Assembly: GCF_003001935.1 (NCBI RefSeq)
Contig: NZ_PVNG01000017.1
Span: 62,001 to 126,000, forward strand
Origin: Nonomuraea fuscirosea
GTDB lineage: Bacteria; Actinomycetota; Actinomycetes; Streptosporangiales; Streptosporangiaceae
Reading direction: 5' to 3'
Length of the DNA: 64,000 nucleotides
Under the pieces are notes generated by a model. The model did not search any database. It saw only the letters and a program-made list of their open reading frames with translations, and was not told the origin of the DNA. Of the stretch, positions 32,681 to 41,449 are shown piece after piece (the first letter of the stretch is position 1; each line of letters starts with the position of its first letter). The position numbers and the translations under genes are program-made.

Positions 32681-33894
32681 GACCGTTACTGATCACTGTG
32701 GGCAGTCGCGGCGACGTCCAGCCGTACCTCGCCCTGGCCTGCGGGCTGCTGGCCGCCGGGCACCGGCCGCTCCTGGCGGCGCCCCGGCGCTTCGAGCCGC
32801 TCGCCGCCGCCCGCGGGGTGGACTTCGCGCCGCTGAACGACGAGATGCTCGCGCTGCAGGACAAGGTCCAGGGGCAGGGCGTACGGGCAGCCATCACCGC
32901 CGCCCGCACGGTCAGGCCGATGCTGCGTCGCCTGCTCGACGACCAGGCCGCGCTCACCGCGCACGAGGCCGACGTGGTCGTCTATCACCCCAAGTCGCTC
33001 GGCGGCCCCCACGTCGCCGAGAAGCTCGGTGTCCCAGCGCTGGCCGGTCTGCTGCTGCCGCTCTACCTGCCCACCGCCGCCTTCCCTTCCCCCATCCTGC
33101 CGGTACGGGTGCCGCGGGCGCTCAACCGGGCGAGCTGGCGCGTCTCCTCCGCCGTCGAGGCGCCCTACCGCGGCACGGTGCGGGACTGGCGGGCCGAGGC
33201 CCTCGGCCTGCCTCGGAGGTTCCCGCCGGTTGCCGACCTGGTCGAGGGGGGCGGCGTGCTGCACGCCTGGAGTCCGCACCTGCTCCCGGCACCCGCCGAC
33301 TGGCCCGCTCAGGCGCATCCCACCGGCTTCTGGGCGATGCCCGCCGACGACTGGCAACCGCCTGAGCGACTGGCCCGCTTCCTCGACGCCGGGGACCCGC
33401 CGATCTACGCCGGGTTCGGCAGTTCCTTCAGCGGTGACCCGGAGGCGCTGACCTCCGCAGTGCTGGAAGGCGTCCGGCTCAGCGGGCACCGCGCGATCCT
33501 CGCCACCGGCTGGGGCGCCCTGCGACCGGGTTCACAGCCGGACGACGTCCTGGTGGTCGAGGAGGCTCCGCACGCCTGGCTGCTCCCGCGCGTCTCCGTC
33601 GCCGTACACCACGGCGGCATCGGCACGGTGGCCGCCGCGCTGCGCGCCGGCATCCCCCAGGTGGTGCGTCCTTTCCTGGGCGACCAGCCGTTCTGGGCCG
33701 AACGCCTGAACCACCTCGGCGTCGCGCCGCCACCCATCACCGGCCGGCTCACGCCTGGCCGGCTGGCCGCCGCGATCGAGAACGCGGTCGCGCTGGCACC
33801 GGCCGCCCGCGCGCTCGCCACACCGATCCGAGCGGAGGACGGCATCGCCGCCGCCGTCACCCGCATCACTCGCGCGGACGCGGCCCGGCCGTGA
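32677..33894 (+). CDS. UGT/MGT-type glycosyltransferase (GT1)
   Basis: 405 residues. N-terminus LLITVGSRGDVQPYLALACG, with the GSRGDVQP motif of GT1 enzymes. The C-terminal donor site contains VSVAVHHGGIGTVAAALRAGIPQ and GDQPFWAERLNHLG. It transfers a sugar from a nucleotide donor to a lipophilic acceptor such as a macrolide, sterol or glycolipid. The coupled MarR-type regulator favours an inducible drug-inactivation or xenobiotic role over cell-wall synthesis. Confidence 0.92.
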   Translation: MRPLLITVGSRGDVQPYLALACGLLAAGHRPLLAAPRRFEPLAAARGVDFAPLNDEMLALQDKVQGQGVRAAITAARTVRPMLRRLLDDQAALTAHEADVVVYHPKSLGGPHVAEKLGVPALAGLLLPLYLPTAAFPSPILPVRVPRALNRASWRVSSAVEAPYRGTVRDWRAEALGLPRRFPPVADLVEGGGVLHAWSPHLLPAPADWPAQAHPTGFWAMPADDWQPPERLARFLDAGDPPIYAGFGSSFSGDPEALTSAVLEGVRLSGHRAILATGWGALRPGSQPDDVLVVEEAPHAWLLPRVSVAVHHGGIGTVAAALRAGIPQVVRPFLGDQPFWAERLNHLGVAPPPITGRLTPGRLAAAIENAVALAPAARALATPIRAEDGIAAAVTRITRADAARP

Positions 33895-34344
33895 GGCTGG
33901 GTTCCAGCGCTCGGAATCGTCGCGCCGGCGCTGCCGGAGGGCGGATCGGCTCTCCGATGCATTACCGGGTCATGGCCTTCTCCTCATGGCCTGGAGACCG
34001 AACCGGGAGAGGTTCGGTCGTGGCAGCAGTCACGCGGCGGCGTCTTGACCCGGAGTTCCGGGCGGGCGCGAGCGCGTCGCCGCCGACGTGGTCCCGTGGT
34101 CCCAGTTGTGCGCCTCGCTTCACGATGGCAGCCGCTCGGAGTCCCGGCAAGAACAGGGCAGGCCGGGACCTGGCGGCCCATCCACAAGGCCGCCGCCGGC
34201 ATCTGCGGGCCCAGCTCTCGCGGCTGCCGGTTGCAGACGGCCTGGGAGGGCAACCGCGGGAACAGATGACCGATCCGGGCCGCCGCGAGACAGCACATCC
34301 GCGTCATCGGTCCCGTCGTCTCGCCCTCGGCGGGGCTTCGCTCG
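33895..34344. other. Intergenic region without recognisable content
   Basis: About 450 bp between the convergent glycosyltransferase and MarR genes. Open frames here are short, Arg/Ser-rich and match nothing I know. No clear hairpin or repeat was seen. Confidence 0.45.
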
Positions 34345-34788
34345 TCAGCCGCCGGTGGCCGGCGTCTCGTCGGCGCTGAGAGTCCGCAGGATGTCGACCA
34401 GTGTCGACATCTGCTCGGCGGTGAGCGGCTCGAACAGTTCTTCCGCCGCGCGTTCATAGCCGGCCGTCCAGTCCTGCGCCAGTGCGGCCCCTTGCGCTGT
34501 CACGCGCAGGAGCACGGACCGGCGGTCGCCCGCGCTGGTCTGGCGTTCGAGCAGTCCGTCGCGGACGAGCGCGTCGACCAGGGTGGAGGCGGTCCCCTGG
34601 GCGATGCCGACAGCGAGGGCGAGTTCGGTGAGACGGACAGGCTGTGAACGTGCCACCTCCACGACCAGGCGTGACCTGGGCGTCGACACCCCGTGCTCGC
34701 CCAGCCGCTCGTTGAAGTGGCGTACGAGAATCTTCGCCGTACGACTGAACTCGTCGGCGACCTGCGCGGCGGTCACGCTCTTCGGCAT
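34345..34788 (-). CDS. MarR-family transcriptional regulator
   Basis: 147 residues from ATG 34788 with AGGAGG upstream. Winged helix: RSRLVVEVARSQPVRLTELA, then AVGIAQGTASTLVDALVRDG and SAGDRRSVLLRVT (the DxRS.. wing). It is divergent from the epimerase gene, with large overlapping palindromes between them, so it probably represses both directions. Confidence 0.92.
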   Translation of the reverse strand: MPKSVTAAQVADEFSRTAKILVRHFNERLGEHGVSTPRSRLVVEVARSQPVRLTELALAVGIAQGTASTLVDALVRDGLLERQTSAGDRRSVLLRVTAQGAALAQDWTAGYERAAEELFEPLTAEQMSTLVDILRTLSADETPATGG

Positions 34789-34827
34789 CGCCCACCTCCT
34801 GCTTGACGTACCCATCGTACGAGAGGT

Positions 34828-34880
34828 TACATTGACGCCAATGTATCGACATCAAATTATTCGATGTCGATGTATTGGCG
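34828..34880. promoter_or_regulatory. Overlapping palindromes in the MarR/epimerase divergon
   Basis: TACATTG-N4-CAATGTA (34828-34845) is a perfect 7-bp dyad. It overlaps a larger one with 18-bp arms at 34836-34853 and 34863-34880 (16 of 18 matching, 9-base centre) built on ATCGACATC/GATGTCGAT. The region is AT-rich and lies between divergent starts, so two MarR dimers could bind side by side. Confidence 0.65.
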
Positions 34881-34913
34881 CGGGGTGCGCCATCAACCAC
34901 GAGGAGTGGGAGC

Positions 34914-35900
34914 ATGAAGATCTTCATCACCGGCGGCAGCGGTTTCGTCGGCGGCGTTCTCGTCCATCGCCTCATCGCCGAAGGGCATGAGGTCCTGGCA
35001 CTCGCCAGATCGGGCTCGAGCATCCAGCGCGTACGTGCGGCGGGAGCCGAGCCCGTCACCGGCGATCTCCACGACCTCCGCCGGACGGACTCCACGGCGC
35101 CGAGCTGGCTCGCCCAACTGCGAGAGGCCGACGCGGTCGTGCACGTCGCGGCTCACATGGAGTTCTGGGGGCCCGACTCGCTCTTCGAACACGCCAACCA
35201 CGTACCGACGGTCGCCCTGCACGCCGCGAGCGTCGCGGCCGGGGTGCGACGCTTCGTGCTCATCAGTGCCGCGTCCGTCTCCACAGGGAGTCAGCGTCTT
35301 CCCGTCGTCGACGAGTCGACACCCGAAGGCCGGCCGAACATCGCCTACAGCCGGGTCAAGCTGGCCACCGAGCGCGCGCTCCGGGAAGCCCGTGGCGGAA
35401 GCACCGAGCTGGTGGTGCTCCGCCCGCCGTTCATCTGGGGTCGCGGAATGGCGACGATCGACGAAATGGCCGAGGTCGCCGAGGCCGGACGGTTCGCCTG
35501 GATCGATCACGGCCGGCACATCGTCGACTTCGTCCACGTCGAGAACCTGGCCGGCGCCACCATCCTCGCGCTCACACGGGGCCGCCACGGCGGGGTCTAC
35601 TACGTGACGGACGGTACGCCGATCCCCATCCGGGACTTCCTCACTCCCTTGCTGGCGACCCGCGGCGTGGACCTGTCCAGGAGCCGCAGCGTTCCGCTGG
35701 CGATGGCGGCGCCCATGGCGGCGATGATGGACCGCACGGCACGCCTGCTGCGGCGCAAGTCGGCGCCCCCGCTGACGAACTGGCTCGTGAGCTTCACCGG
35801 CCGGGACCGTTCCTACGACATCACCGCCGCGCGGACAGAGCTGGGCTACTCACCCGACGTGACCCTGGAGAAGGGCCTGGCGGAGATGAGCTTCTCCTGA
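34914..35900 (+). CDS. NAD-dependent epimerase / 3-beta-HSD-like extended SDR
   Basis: 328 residues. MKIFITGGSGFVGGVLVHRLI is the GxxGxxG dinucleotide site, LISAASVSTG the active-site Ser region, and IAYSRVKLATERAL the YxxxK catalytic pair. It probably oxidises or reduces a sugar, sterol or polyketide hydroxyl. It is divergent from a MarR gene and the likely target of that regulator. GAGGAG precedes the ATG. Confidence 0.9.
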   Translation: MKIFITGGSGFVGGVLVHRLIAEGHEVLALARSGSSIQRVRAAGAEPVTGDLHDLRRTDSTAPSWLAQLREADAVVHVAAHMEFWGPDSLFEHANHVPTVALHAASVAAGVRRFVLISAASVSTGSQRLPVVDESTPEGRPNIAYSRVKLATERALREARGGSTELVVLRPPFIWGRGMATIDEMAEVAEAGRFAWIDHGRHIVDFVHVENLAGATILALTRGRHGGVYYVTDGTPIPIRDFLTPLLATRGVDLSRSRSVPLAMAAPMAAMMDRTARLLRRKSAPPLTNWLVSFTGRDRSYDITAARTELGYSPDVTLEKGLAEMSFS

Positions 35901-35968
35901 GCCGGGAGGGCGCGGCACAGGGTTCTGGCGGCCGAAATGGTGGGAAGGGGCCATCGGACGCGCCGCAA

Positions 35969-35982
35969 GGGACTTTGGTCCC
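35969..35982. promoter_or_regulatory. DosR-type box upstream of the Acg-like/NMO/CuNIR operon
   Basis: GGGACTTTGGTCCC is a near-perfect palindrome equivalent to the mycobacterial DosR/DevR site core (GGGACTnnnGGTCCC-like). It lies 72 bp upstream of the next start. The genes downstream are of types found in hypoxia/NO regulons, supporting the call. The DosR protein itself is not in the window. Confidence 0.75.
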
Positions 35983-36053
35983 TGCCGTGAACACGGTAAA
36001 ACGCGACATTTTGGGTCCATGCACGCTGTCAGCTCTGTGTCGGGAACGGCCCC

Positions 36054-36536
36054 ATGACGGGAATCGGCGCGACCCCTGAGCCCGGAATCCCCCGCACCCG
36101 CCCGTCCATTGAGGGCTCGCCCGCCTACGCGGAGAAGCCTTTCGCCACGCACGCCGGCGTGCGCAGGCTCGTCAGCGCCGCCGTCGGTGCCCAACACCCA
36201 GCCGTGTCGGGCAGCCCGCCCGATCAGGACGAGCGGCTGCTGTACGACATGATCCCGCACCGGCCTACCAACCGCTTCCCCTTCGATGACCGCCGGTTGC
36301 CCGGGTACGTCTTCGCCGACCTCGTGCACGCTGCCCACGAGGAGGGTGCCACGCTGGTGCCGGTGAGAGGACGTACGGCGCGGCGCGTGCTCGACATGGT
36401 CGCCATGGCCGAGGACACGCCGGCCGCCGAGGAGACCTACCGTGCCGAACCGGCCCGCTGGACCGGCTCGCGGACGCGCCGCGACGGCGTGCCCGATGTG
36501 GTCGACCTGCGCCCATGGGAGGCACGTCGTGGCTGA
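36054..36536 (+). CDS. Shortened Acg-family nitroreductase-like protein
   Basis: 160 residues. LLYDMIPHRPTNRFPFDDRR, followed by ADLVHAAHEEGATLVPV, matches the middle of Acg-type nitroreductase-like proteins (about 330 residues; Rv2032/Rv3131 type in the mycobacterial DosR regulon). The N-terminus (AGVRRLVSAAVGAQHP) joins this part with roughly 80 residues missing, and the C-terminal half is absent. It is therefore internally deleted and truncated, perhaps non-functional or a minimal flavin-free form. It overlaps the next gene by 8 bp and lies behind a DosR-type box. Confidence 0.65.
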   Translation: MTGIGATPEPGIPRTRPSIEGSPAYAEKPFATHAGVRRLVSAAVGAQHPAVSGSPPDQDERLLYDMIPHRPTNRFPFDDRRLPGYVFADLVHAAHEEGATLVPVRGRTARRVLDMVAMAEDTPAAEETYRAEPARWTGSRTRRDGVPDVVDLRPWEARRG

Positions 36537-37944
36537 GCCGATACGCCCCGTCCTGATCCAAGGCGGTATGGGCGTCGGCGTGTCGGGCTGGCGGCTGGCC
36601 CGAGCGGTCGCCCGAACCGGACAGCTCGGCGTGGTGTCGGGCACGGCGCTGGACGTCACCCTCGCCCGGCGGCTGCAGCGCGGCGACCCCGGCGGCCACG
36701 TGCGCCGCGCACTGGCCCGCTTTCCGGTTCCGGAGGTCGCCGAGCGCGTGCTCGGCCGCTACTTCGTGCCCGGCGGGACCGGCGAGGACGTGCCCTTCCG
36801 GCCGGTGCCCCGGCTGGGACTGCGGCCGAACCGGGCTCGTGACGAATTGGCCGTGGTGGCCAACTTCGCCGAGGTCTTCCTGGCCAAGGAGGGCCACGAC
36901 GGCCCTGTCGGGGTGAACTATCTGGAGAAGATCCAGCTCGCCGCCCCGGCGGCCGTGTACGGCGCGATGCTGGCCGGCGCCGACTACGTGCTGGTCGGCG
37001 CCGGCATCCCGGTGGAGATCCCGCGCCTGCTCGACGATCTGTCCGAGCACCGTCCCGCCCGGATCTCGGTCGCCGTGGCGGGCGGCGACGGGCACACGAT
37101 CGGGATCGACCCGGCCGGGCTGCTCGGACACCGGCTGACGCCGCCGGCCCGGCCCAGTTTGCTGGCGATCGTGTCGGCTCACGTGCTGGCCGCCTACCTG
37201 GCTCGTTCCCCGGTGACCCGGCCGGACGGGTTCGTGATCGAGACGCCGGTGGCGGGCGGGCACAGCGCGCCGCCCCGAGGCCGGATGACGCTCGACGCGG
37301 CGGGCGAGCCGGTGTACGGGCCCCGCGACGAGACCGACCTGGGCAAGGTGGCCGCGCTGGGGCTGCCGTTCTGGCTGGCGGGCGGGTACGGCACACCCGG
37401 CGGGCTGGAGCGCGCCTGGGCGGCGGGCGCGGAGGGGATCCAGGTGGGATCGGCGTTCGCGCTGTGCCGGGAGTCCGGGCTCGAACCCGGCCTGCGCCGG
37501 CGCCTGCGCGAGCAGGCTGCGAGCGGCGCCCTCCAGGTGCGCAACGACCCGCGCGCCTCGCCCACCGGGTTCCCGTTCAAGGTCGCCGCCGTGGCCGGGA
37601 CGCTGTCGGAGCAGGAGGTGTACCAGGCACGCCCGCGGCTGTGCGACCTGGGCTACCTGCGCACCCCGTACACGAAACCGGACGGCGCGATCGGCTACCG
37701 CTGCCCGGCCGAGCCGGTGGACACCTACGTGCGCAAGGGACGCCCGGCCGAGGAGGCGGCCGAGCGCCGCTGCCTGTGCAACGGCCTGCTCGCCGCGATC
37801 GGGCTCGGGCAGCATCGCGCCGGCGGCTACGACGAGCCGCCGCTGCTCACGCTCGGCCAGGACACCGGCTTCCTCGCCGGCCTGCCGGACGACCACTCGG
37901 CCGCCGACGTGGTGGCCCACATCCTGCTGGGAGCCCGGATATGA
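36529..37944 (+). CDS. Nitronate monooxygenase-like FMN protein
   Basis: 471 residues from GTG. It begins IRPVLIQGGMGVGVSGWRLAR, the 2-nitropropane dioxygenase start. FMN-barrel elements include ADYVLVGAGIPVEIPRLL, FVIETPVAGGHSAPP (the GGH near the active site) and AGAEGIQVGSAFALC. The extra C-terminal region with several Cys (RRCLCNGLLAAIGLGQ) resembles the longer PfaD-like subgroup. It likely oxidises nitronates or related nitrogen compounds, in keeping with the neighbouring nitrite/NO genes. Confidence 0.88.
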   Translation: MAEPIRPVLIQGGMGVGVSGWRLARAVARTGQLGVVSGTALDVTLARRLQRGDPGGHVRRALARFPVPEVAERVLGRYFVPGGTGEDVPFRPVPRLGLRPNRARDELAVVANFAEVFLAKEGHDGPVGVNYLEKIQLAAPAAVYGAMLAGADYVLVGAGIPVEIPRLLDDLSEHRPARISVAVAGGDGHTIGIDPAGLLGHRLTPPARPSLLAIVSAHVLAAYLARSPVTRPDGFVIETPVAGGHSAPPRGRMTLDAAGEPVYGPRDETDLGKVAALGLPFWLAGGYGTPGGLERAWAAGAEGIQVGSAFALCRESGLEPGLRRRLREQAASGALQVRNDPRASPTGFPFKVAAVAGTLSEQEVYQARPRLCDLGYLRTPYTKPDGAIGYRCPAEPVDTYVRKGRPAEEAAERRCLCNGLLAAIGLGQHRAGGYDEPPLLTLGQDTGFLAGLPDDHSAADVVAHILLGARI

Positions 37945-40763
37945 CCGAGCGACCGGAGGCCGTGCCGCGGCCGCCCACGAACGCCCGATCACGTGAGGAT
38001 GGCATGACGAACGCACCGACCGCCGCGATCGGGTTGACGCGCTCCGGTCACGAGAGGGAGGCGCCCGGAATGGGCCCGGTCGACATCCGTATAGAAAGGG
38101 GCAAGCCGCCGCTGGACGCACCGCCGGCGCCGCCGCGGCGTCCCCGCGCTTCGTGGCACCTGCGGGCGAACGCGATCGTCGTCGGCTGGCTCGCCCTGAC
38201 CGTCGTGGTGGCTCTCGCGGGGGACGTGCTGCCGGCGCCGCGCTGGCTGCTGATCCACGTGTTCCTGCTGGGCGCGGTCAGCACAGCCATCCTGATCTGG
38301 AGTGAGCACTTCACGGTGGCCCTCCTGCGCGTCCGCACCCCGCCGCAGCGCGGCAGCCTGGCCAGGCTCGGCGTGCTCAACGCGGCGACGGTGGCGGTGC
38401 TGGCCGGGGTCTCCGCGGGACCGTGGCAGGTGGCCGCCGCCGGGGCGGCGCTGGTGGCAGGGGTGGTGCTGTGGCACGCCGCCGTCCTGGTCCGGCTGGT
38501 GCGGCAGGCGCTACCCGGCCGGTTCGGGCACGTCATCGGCTGGTACGTGTCCGCCGCCGGCGCACTCGCCGCCGGTGGCGTCCTGGGCGGGCTGCTGGCC
38601 GCGCACGTCTGGCACGGGGCGGTGCACGAGCGGTTGCACGCCGCGCACGCCGAGGTGAACGTGTTCGGCTGGGTCGGCCTGACGGTGCTCGGCACCCTGT
38701 TCACGCTCTGGCCGACGGTCCTGCGCACCCGCATGTCGGACGCGACCCGGCGGGCGTCCCGGGTGGGGCTCCGGCTGGCCGCGCCCGGGCTGGCGGTGGC
38801 CGTCGCAGGGCTGCTGGCGGACTGGCGGTGGGTGGCCCTGGCCGGGCTGGCGGCGTACGCGGCGGGAGGGCTGGCGGTGCTCGCGCCGCTGGCCGACGCG
38901 CTGCGGCGCAAACGCCCGCACACCGGGGCCTCGTGGATGCTGGGGGCGGCGATCGTCTGGTTCGAGGTAGCGCTGATCGCCGACCTGGTGGTCGTCGCCA
39001 CCCGCCCGGCTGCCGAGGTCGCCGCGGCGCTGGAGCCGCTGCTGCCGTTGGTGCTCGTCGGGTTCGTCGCCCAGGTGCTGCTGGGCTCGCTGCTGCATCT
39101 GCTGCCCGCGGTGCTGGGCGGTGGCCCGGCCCGGTTCAAACGGAACGCGGCGCTGCTGGAGCGCAGGTGGCCGGTGCGGCTGGCGGCGCTCAACCTCGGG
39201 GTGCCACTCCTGGCCCTGCCGGTGCCGCGGCCGATGACGTTGCTCGGCTGGGCGCTGGTCCTGGGCTCAGGCCTCGCCTTCGTCGCCCTGGCCGTCACCG
39301 CCCTGACGCGCGCTCGCCCGGCCGGCGCCGTGCCGACGGCTGCTACGACGATGAAGGGTGACGCGGACGGCTCAGCGAATGGCTCAGCGGACGGCTCGGC
39401 GGACGGCTCGGCTGATGGCCGCACGTCGTGGCGACGATCGCTGCCGGCCGTCGCCGGGGTGGCCGTCGGCTGCCTGCTCACCGCCGCCGCCGTCGTCGTC
39501 GCCACGACCGGCGACCCGGGCCCGTCCGCGGTGACCGCGACCGGTTCCCGGACGATCGAGGTGACGCTGTCCGGGATGAGCATCCGCCCCTCGGTGATCG
39601 AGGCGCCCGTGGGCACCGTGCTGACGTTGCGCGTCACCAACACCGACGCCCAGCGCCACGACCTGCGCCTGGCGACCGGCGAGCGCACCCCGATGCTGGC
39701 CTCCGGCCAGAGCGCCACGCTGAACCTGCGGCCGCTCGGTGAGCCGGTGGACGGCTGGTGCACCGTGGCCGGGCACCGCGCGGCGGGCATGACCATGCGC
39801 ATCGTCCCGACCGGCATCGCGGCGGCGTCCCAGCCCCGGCCGAGCAGCGGCCACAACGGCCACGGCACGAACGCCGCCGAATCCACCCGGCTTGATCTGG
39901 CCGCCCCCATGTCACCGGGGTGGAAGCCGTACGAGGCGACCCTGAAACCCGCGCCCGGCGGCACGGAACACCACATCGAGATCCGCGCGGACGACACCGT
40001 CGTCCAGGAGGTCGCTCCGGGGACGCGGCAGCGCGTGTGGACGTTCAACGGGACCCTGCCCGGGCCGGTGCTGCGCGGCAAGGTCGGCGACGTGTTCGTC
40101 GTCACGTTCGTCAACGCCGGCACCATGGGCCACGGCATCGACTTCCACGCCGGGGCGACCGCGCCCGACGGGCCGATGCGCACGATCCAGCCGGGCGAGC
40201 GGCTGACCTACCGCTTCCGCGCGGAGTCCGCCGGAGCCTGGCTGTATCACTGCTCGACCATGCCGATGACCCAGCACATCGCCAACGGCATGTACGGCGC
40301 GGTCATCATCGACCCGCCGAAGCTGCCGAAGGCGGATCGCGAATACCTCTTGGTGCAGGGTGAGCTGTACCTCGGCGAGCCCGGCGGCGACGCCCAGGTC
40401 GCCAAGATCCGGGAGGGCGAGCCGGACGGCTGGATGTTCAACGGCACCGCCGCCGGCTACGACCACGCCCCGCTGCGGGCCGAACCGGGGGAGCGGGTCC
40501 GCATCTGGGCGGTGGCCGCCGGCCCGAGTTCGGGTACGGCGCTGCACGTGGTCGGGGCGCCGTTCGACACGGTCTACAAGGAAGGCGCATACCTGCTGCG
40601 GGCCGACGACCCGGGCGGGGCGCAGGTGCTCGACCTGGCTCCGGCGCAGGGCGGGTTCGCCGAGCTCGTCTTCCCGGAGGCGGGCACGTATCCGGTCGTG
40701 GACCATACGATGCGCCGGGCCGAGGCGGGCGCGCACGGTCAGTTCCAGGTGAGCGCGCCATGA
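37941..40763 (+). CDS. Membrane-fused copper nitrite reductase-like protein
   Basis: 940 residues; the ATG overlaps the previous stop (ATGA). Residues about 70-450 form 10-12 membrane helices of the type fused to actinobacterial CuNIRs. A 12-bp repeat encodes a GSADGSADG linker near residue 475-490. A further anchor helix and a cupredoxin-like domain (SGMSIRPSVIEAPVGTVLTL) follow, then a two-domain CuNIR. The latter has MGHGIDFHAGATAPDG (type 1/2 copper His and Asp), YHCSTMPMTQHIANGM (Cys, His, Met ligands) and a second-domain LHVVGAPFDTVY. It would reduce nitrite to NO outside the membrane. Confidence 0.85.
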   Translation: MTERPEAVPRPPTNARSREDGMTNAPTAAIGLTRSGHEREAPGMGPVDIRIERGKPPLDAPPAPPRRPRASWHLRANAIVVGWLALTVVVALAGDVLPAPRWLLIHVFLLGAVSTAILIWSEHFTVALLRVRTPPQRGSLARLGVLNAATVAVLAGVSAGPWQVAAAGAALVAGVVLWHAAVLVRLVRQALPGRFGHVIGWYVSAAGALAAGGVLGGLLAAHVWHGAVHERLHAAHAEVNVFGWVGLTVLGTLFTLWPTVLRTRMSDATRRASRVGLRLAAPGLAVAVAGLLADWRWVALAGLAAYAAGGLAVLAPLADALRRKRPHTGASWMLGAAIVWFEVALIADLVVVATRPAAEVAAALEPLLPLVLVGFVAQVLLGSLLHLLPAVLGGGPARFKRNAALLERRWPVRLAALNLGVPLLALPVPRPMTLLGWALVLGSGLAFVALAVTALTRARPAGAVPTAATTMKGDADGSANGSADGSADGSADGRTSWRRSLPAVAGVAVGCLLTAAAVVVATTGDPGPSAVTATGSRTIEVTLSGMSIRPSVIEAPVGTVLTLRVTNTDAQRHDLRLATGERTPMLASGQSATLNLRPLGEPVDGWCTVAGHRAAGMTMRIVPTGIAAASQPRPSSGHNGHGTNAAESTRLDLAAPMSPGWKPYEATLKPAPGGTEHHIEIRADDTVVQEVAPGTRQRVWTFNGTLPGPVLRGKVGDVFVVTFVNAGTMGHGIDFHAGATAPDGPMRTIQPGERLTYRFRAESAGAWLYHCSTMPMTQHIANGMYGAVIIDPPKLPKADREYLLVQGELYLGEPGGDAQVAKIREGEPDGWMFNGTAAGYDHAPLRAEPGERVRIWAVAAGPSSGTALHVVGAPFDTVYKEGAYLLRADDPGGAQVLDLAPAQGGFAELVFPEAGTYPVVDHTMRRAEAGAHGQFQVSAP
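39370..39420 (+). repeat. 12-bp repeats encoding a Gly-Ser-Ala-Asp linker
   Basis: About four imperfect copies of a GGCTCGGCGGAC-type unit in frame inside the nitrite-reductase-like gene give the peptide GSANGSADGSADGSADG, a flexible linker between membrane and cupredoxin parts. Confidence 0.7.
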
Positions 40764-41197
40764 CGTGGTGGTCGGTGGTGCGGTTTCTGCACGTCATCGG
40801 GGCGGCGTTGTGGGTCGGCGGACAGCTCACGGTGTCGCTGGTGGTGCTGCCGCCGGCCCGGCGCCTGCTGGACGACCAGCGGCGCGGCCAGGTGCTGACC
40901 GCCGTGGGCCGCCGCTTCGGCACCCTCACCGTCGCGGTGTTCCTCCCGGTGCAGCTGGTCACCGGGGTGGCCATCGCCTGGCACAAGGGAGTCACGTGGG
41001 CCTCGCTCGCCGAGCCCGGCTACGGCCGGATCCTGGCCGCCAAGCTGCTGCTGTTCTGCGCGGTCATGGCCGCGGCAGGGGCGCACGGCTGGGCCACGGG
41101 ATCGGGCCGTTCCCGGCTGGCGCGGGCCATGGCGGTGACCTCACTGGTGGGCTCGCTCGGCGTCGTCCTGCTGGCCACCGCTCTCCCAGCAACCTGA
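40760..41197 (+). CDS. CopD-like small membrane protein
   Basis: 145 residues with four hydrophobic segments. The first (WWSVVRFLHVIGAALWVGGQL) has the His and WxGG pattern of the CopD/DUF2269 family, whose histidines may hold haem or copper. GVAIAWHKGVTW follows. It overlaps the nitrite-reductase-like gene by 4 bp and probably supplies copper or electrons to it. Its last 57 bp are antisense to the hemerythrin-like fragment. Confidence 0.8.
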   Translation: MTWWSVVRFLHVIGAALWVGGQLTVSLVVLPPARRLLDDQRRGQVLTAVGRRFGTLTVAVFLPVQLVTGVAIAWHKGVTWASLAEPGYGRILAAKLLLFCAVMAAAGAHGWATGSGRSRLARAMAVTSLVGSLGVVLLATALPAT

Positions 41198-41449
41198 ACC
41201 CCACAACGGTGACGCCGACCGGTCGGGCGTGATGCCGTCGGCGCGGAGCTCGGCGAAGAGCCCGCTCTCCTCGATCGCGGTGTGCGGGATCAACCGGGCG
41301 AGCAGTTCGTCGAGAAGGACCATGGCGCGGTCGTGCCGCTCCTCGCCGATGGCCCGGCGCAGCGCTCCCGAACGCTCGGCGATGTCCCAGTGCTCGTGGG
41401 ACAGTCGGCCGATCAGCGGGAACTCCCGGCAGCCGCAGTAGTTGCACAT
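41141..41449 (-). CDS. Truncated hemerythrin-like protein
   Basis: About 102 residues from ATG 41449: MCNYCGCREFPLIGRLSHEH, with IPHTAIEESGLFAELRADG giving the H...HxxxE-type iron ligands of the first half of bacterial hemerythrins. The family is usually about 190 residues with further His/Asp ligands. Here the second half is replaced by sequence antisense to the copD end. It is probably a truncated, inactive remnant, though it still has a start at the right distance from the 41663 DosR-type box. Confidence 0.7.
   Translation of the reverse strand: MCNYCGCREFPLIGRLSHEHWDIAERSGALRRAIGEERHDRAMVLLDELLARLIPHTAIEESGLFAELRADGITPDRSASPLWGSGCWESGGQQDDAERAHQ

Noticed and set aside
33895..34344. Possible gene in the glycosyltransferase-MarR gap
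   Set aside because: Frames of 60-160 codons exist but are Arg/Ser/Pro-rich without motifs or good starts.
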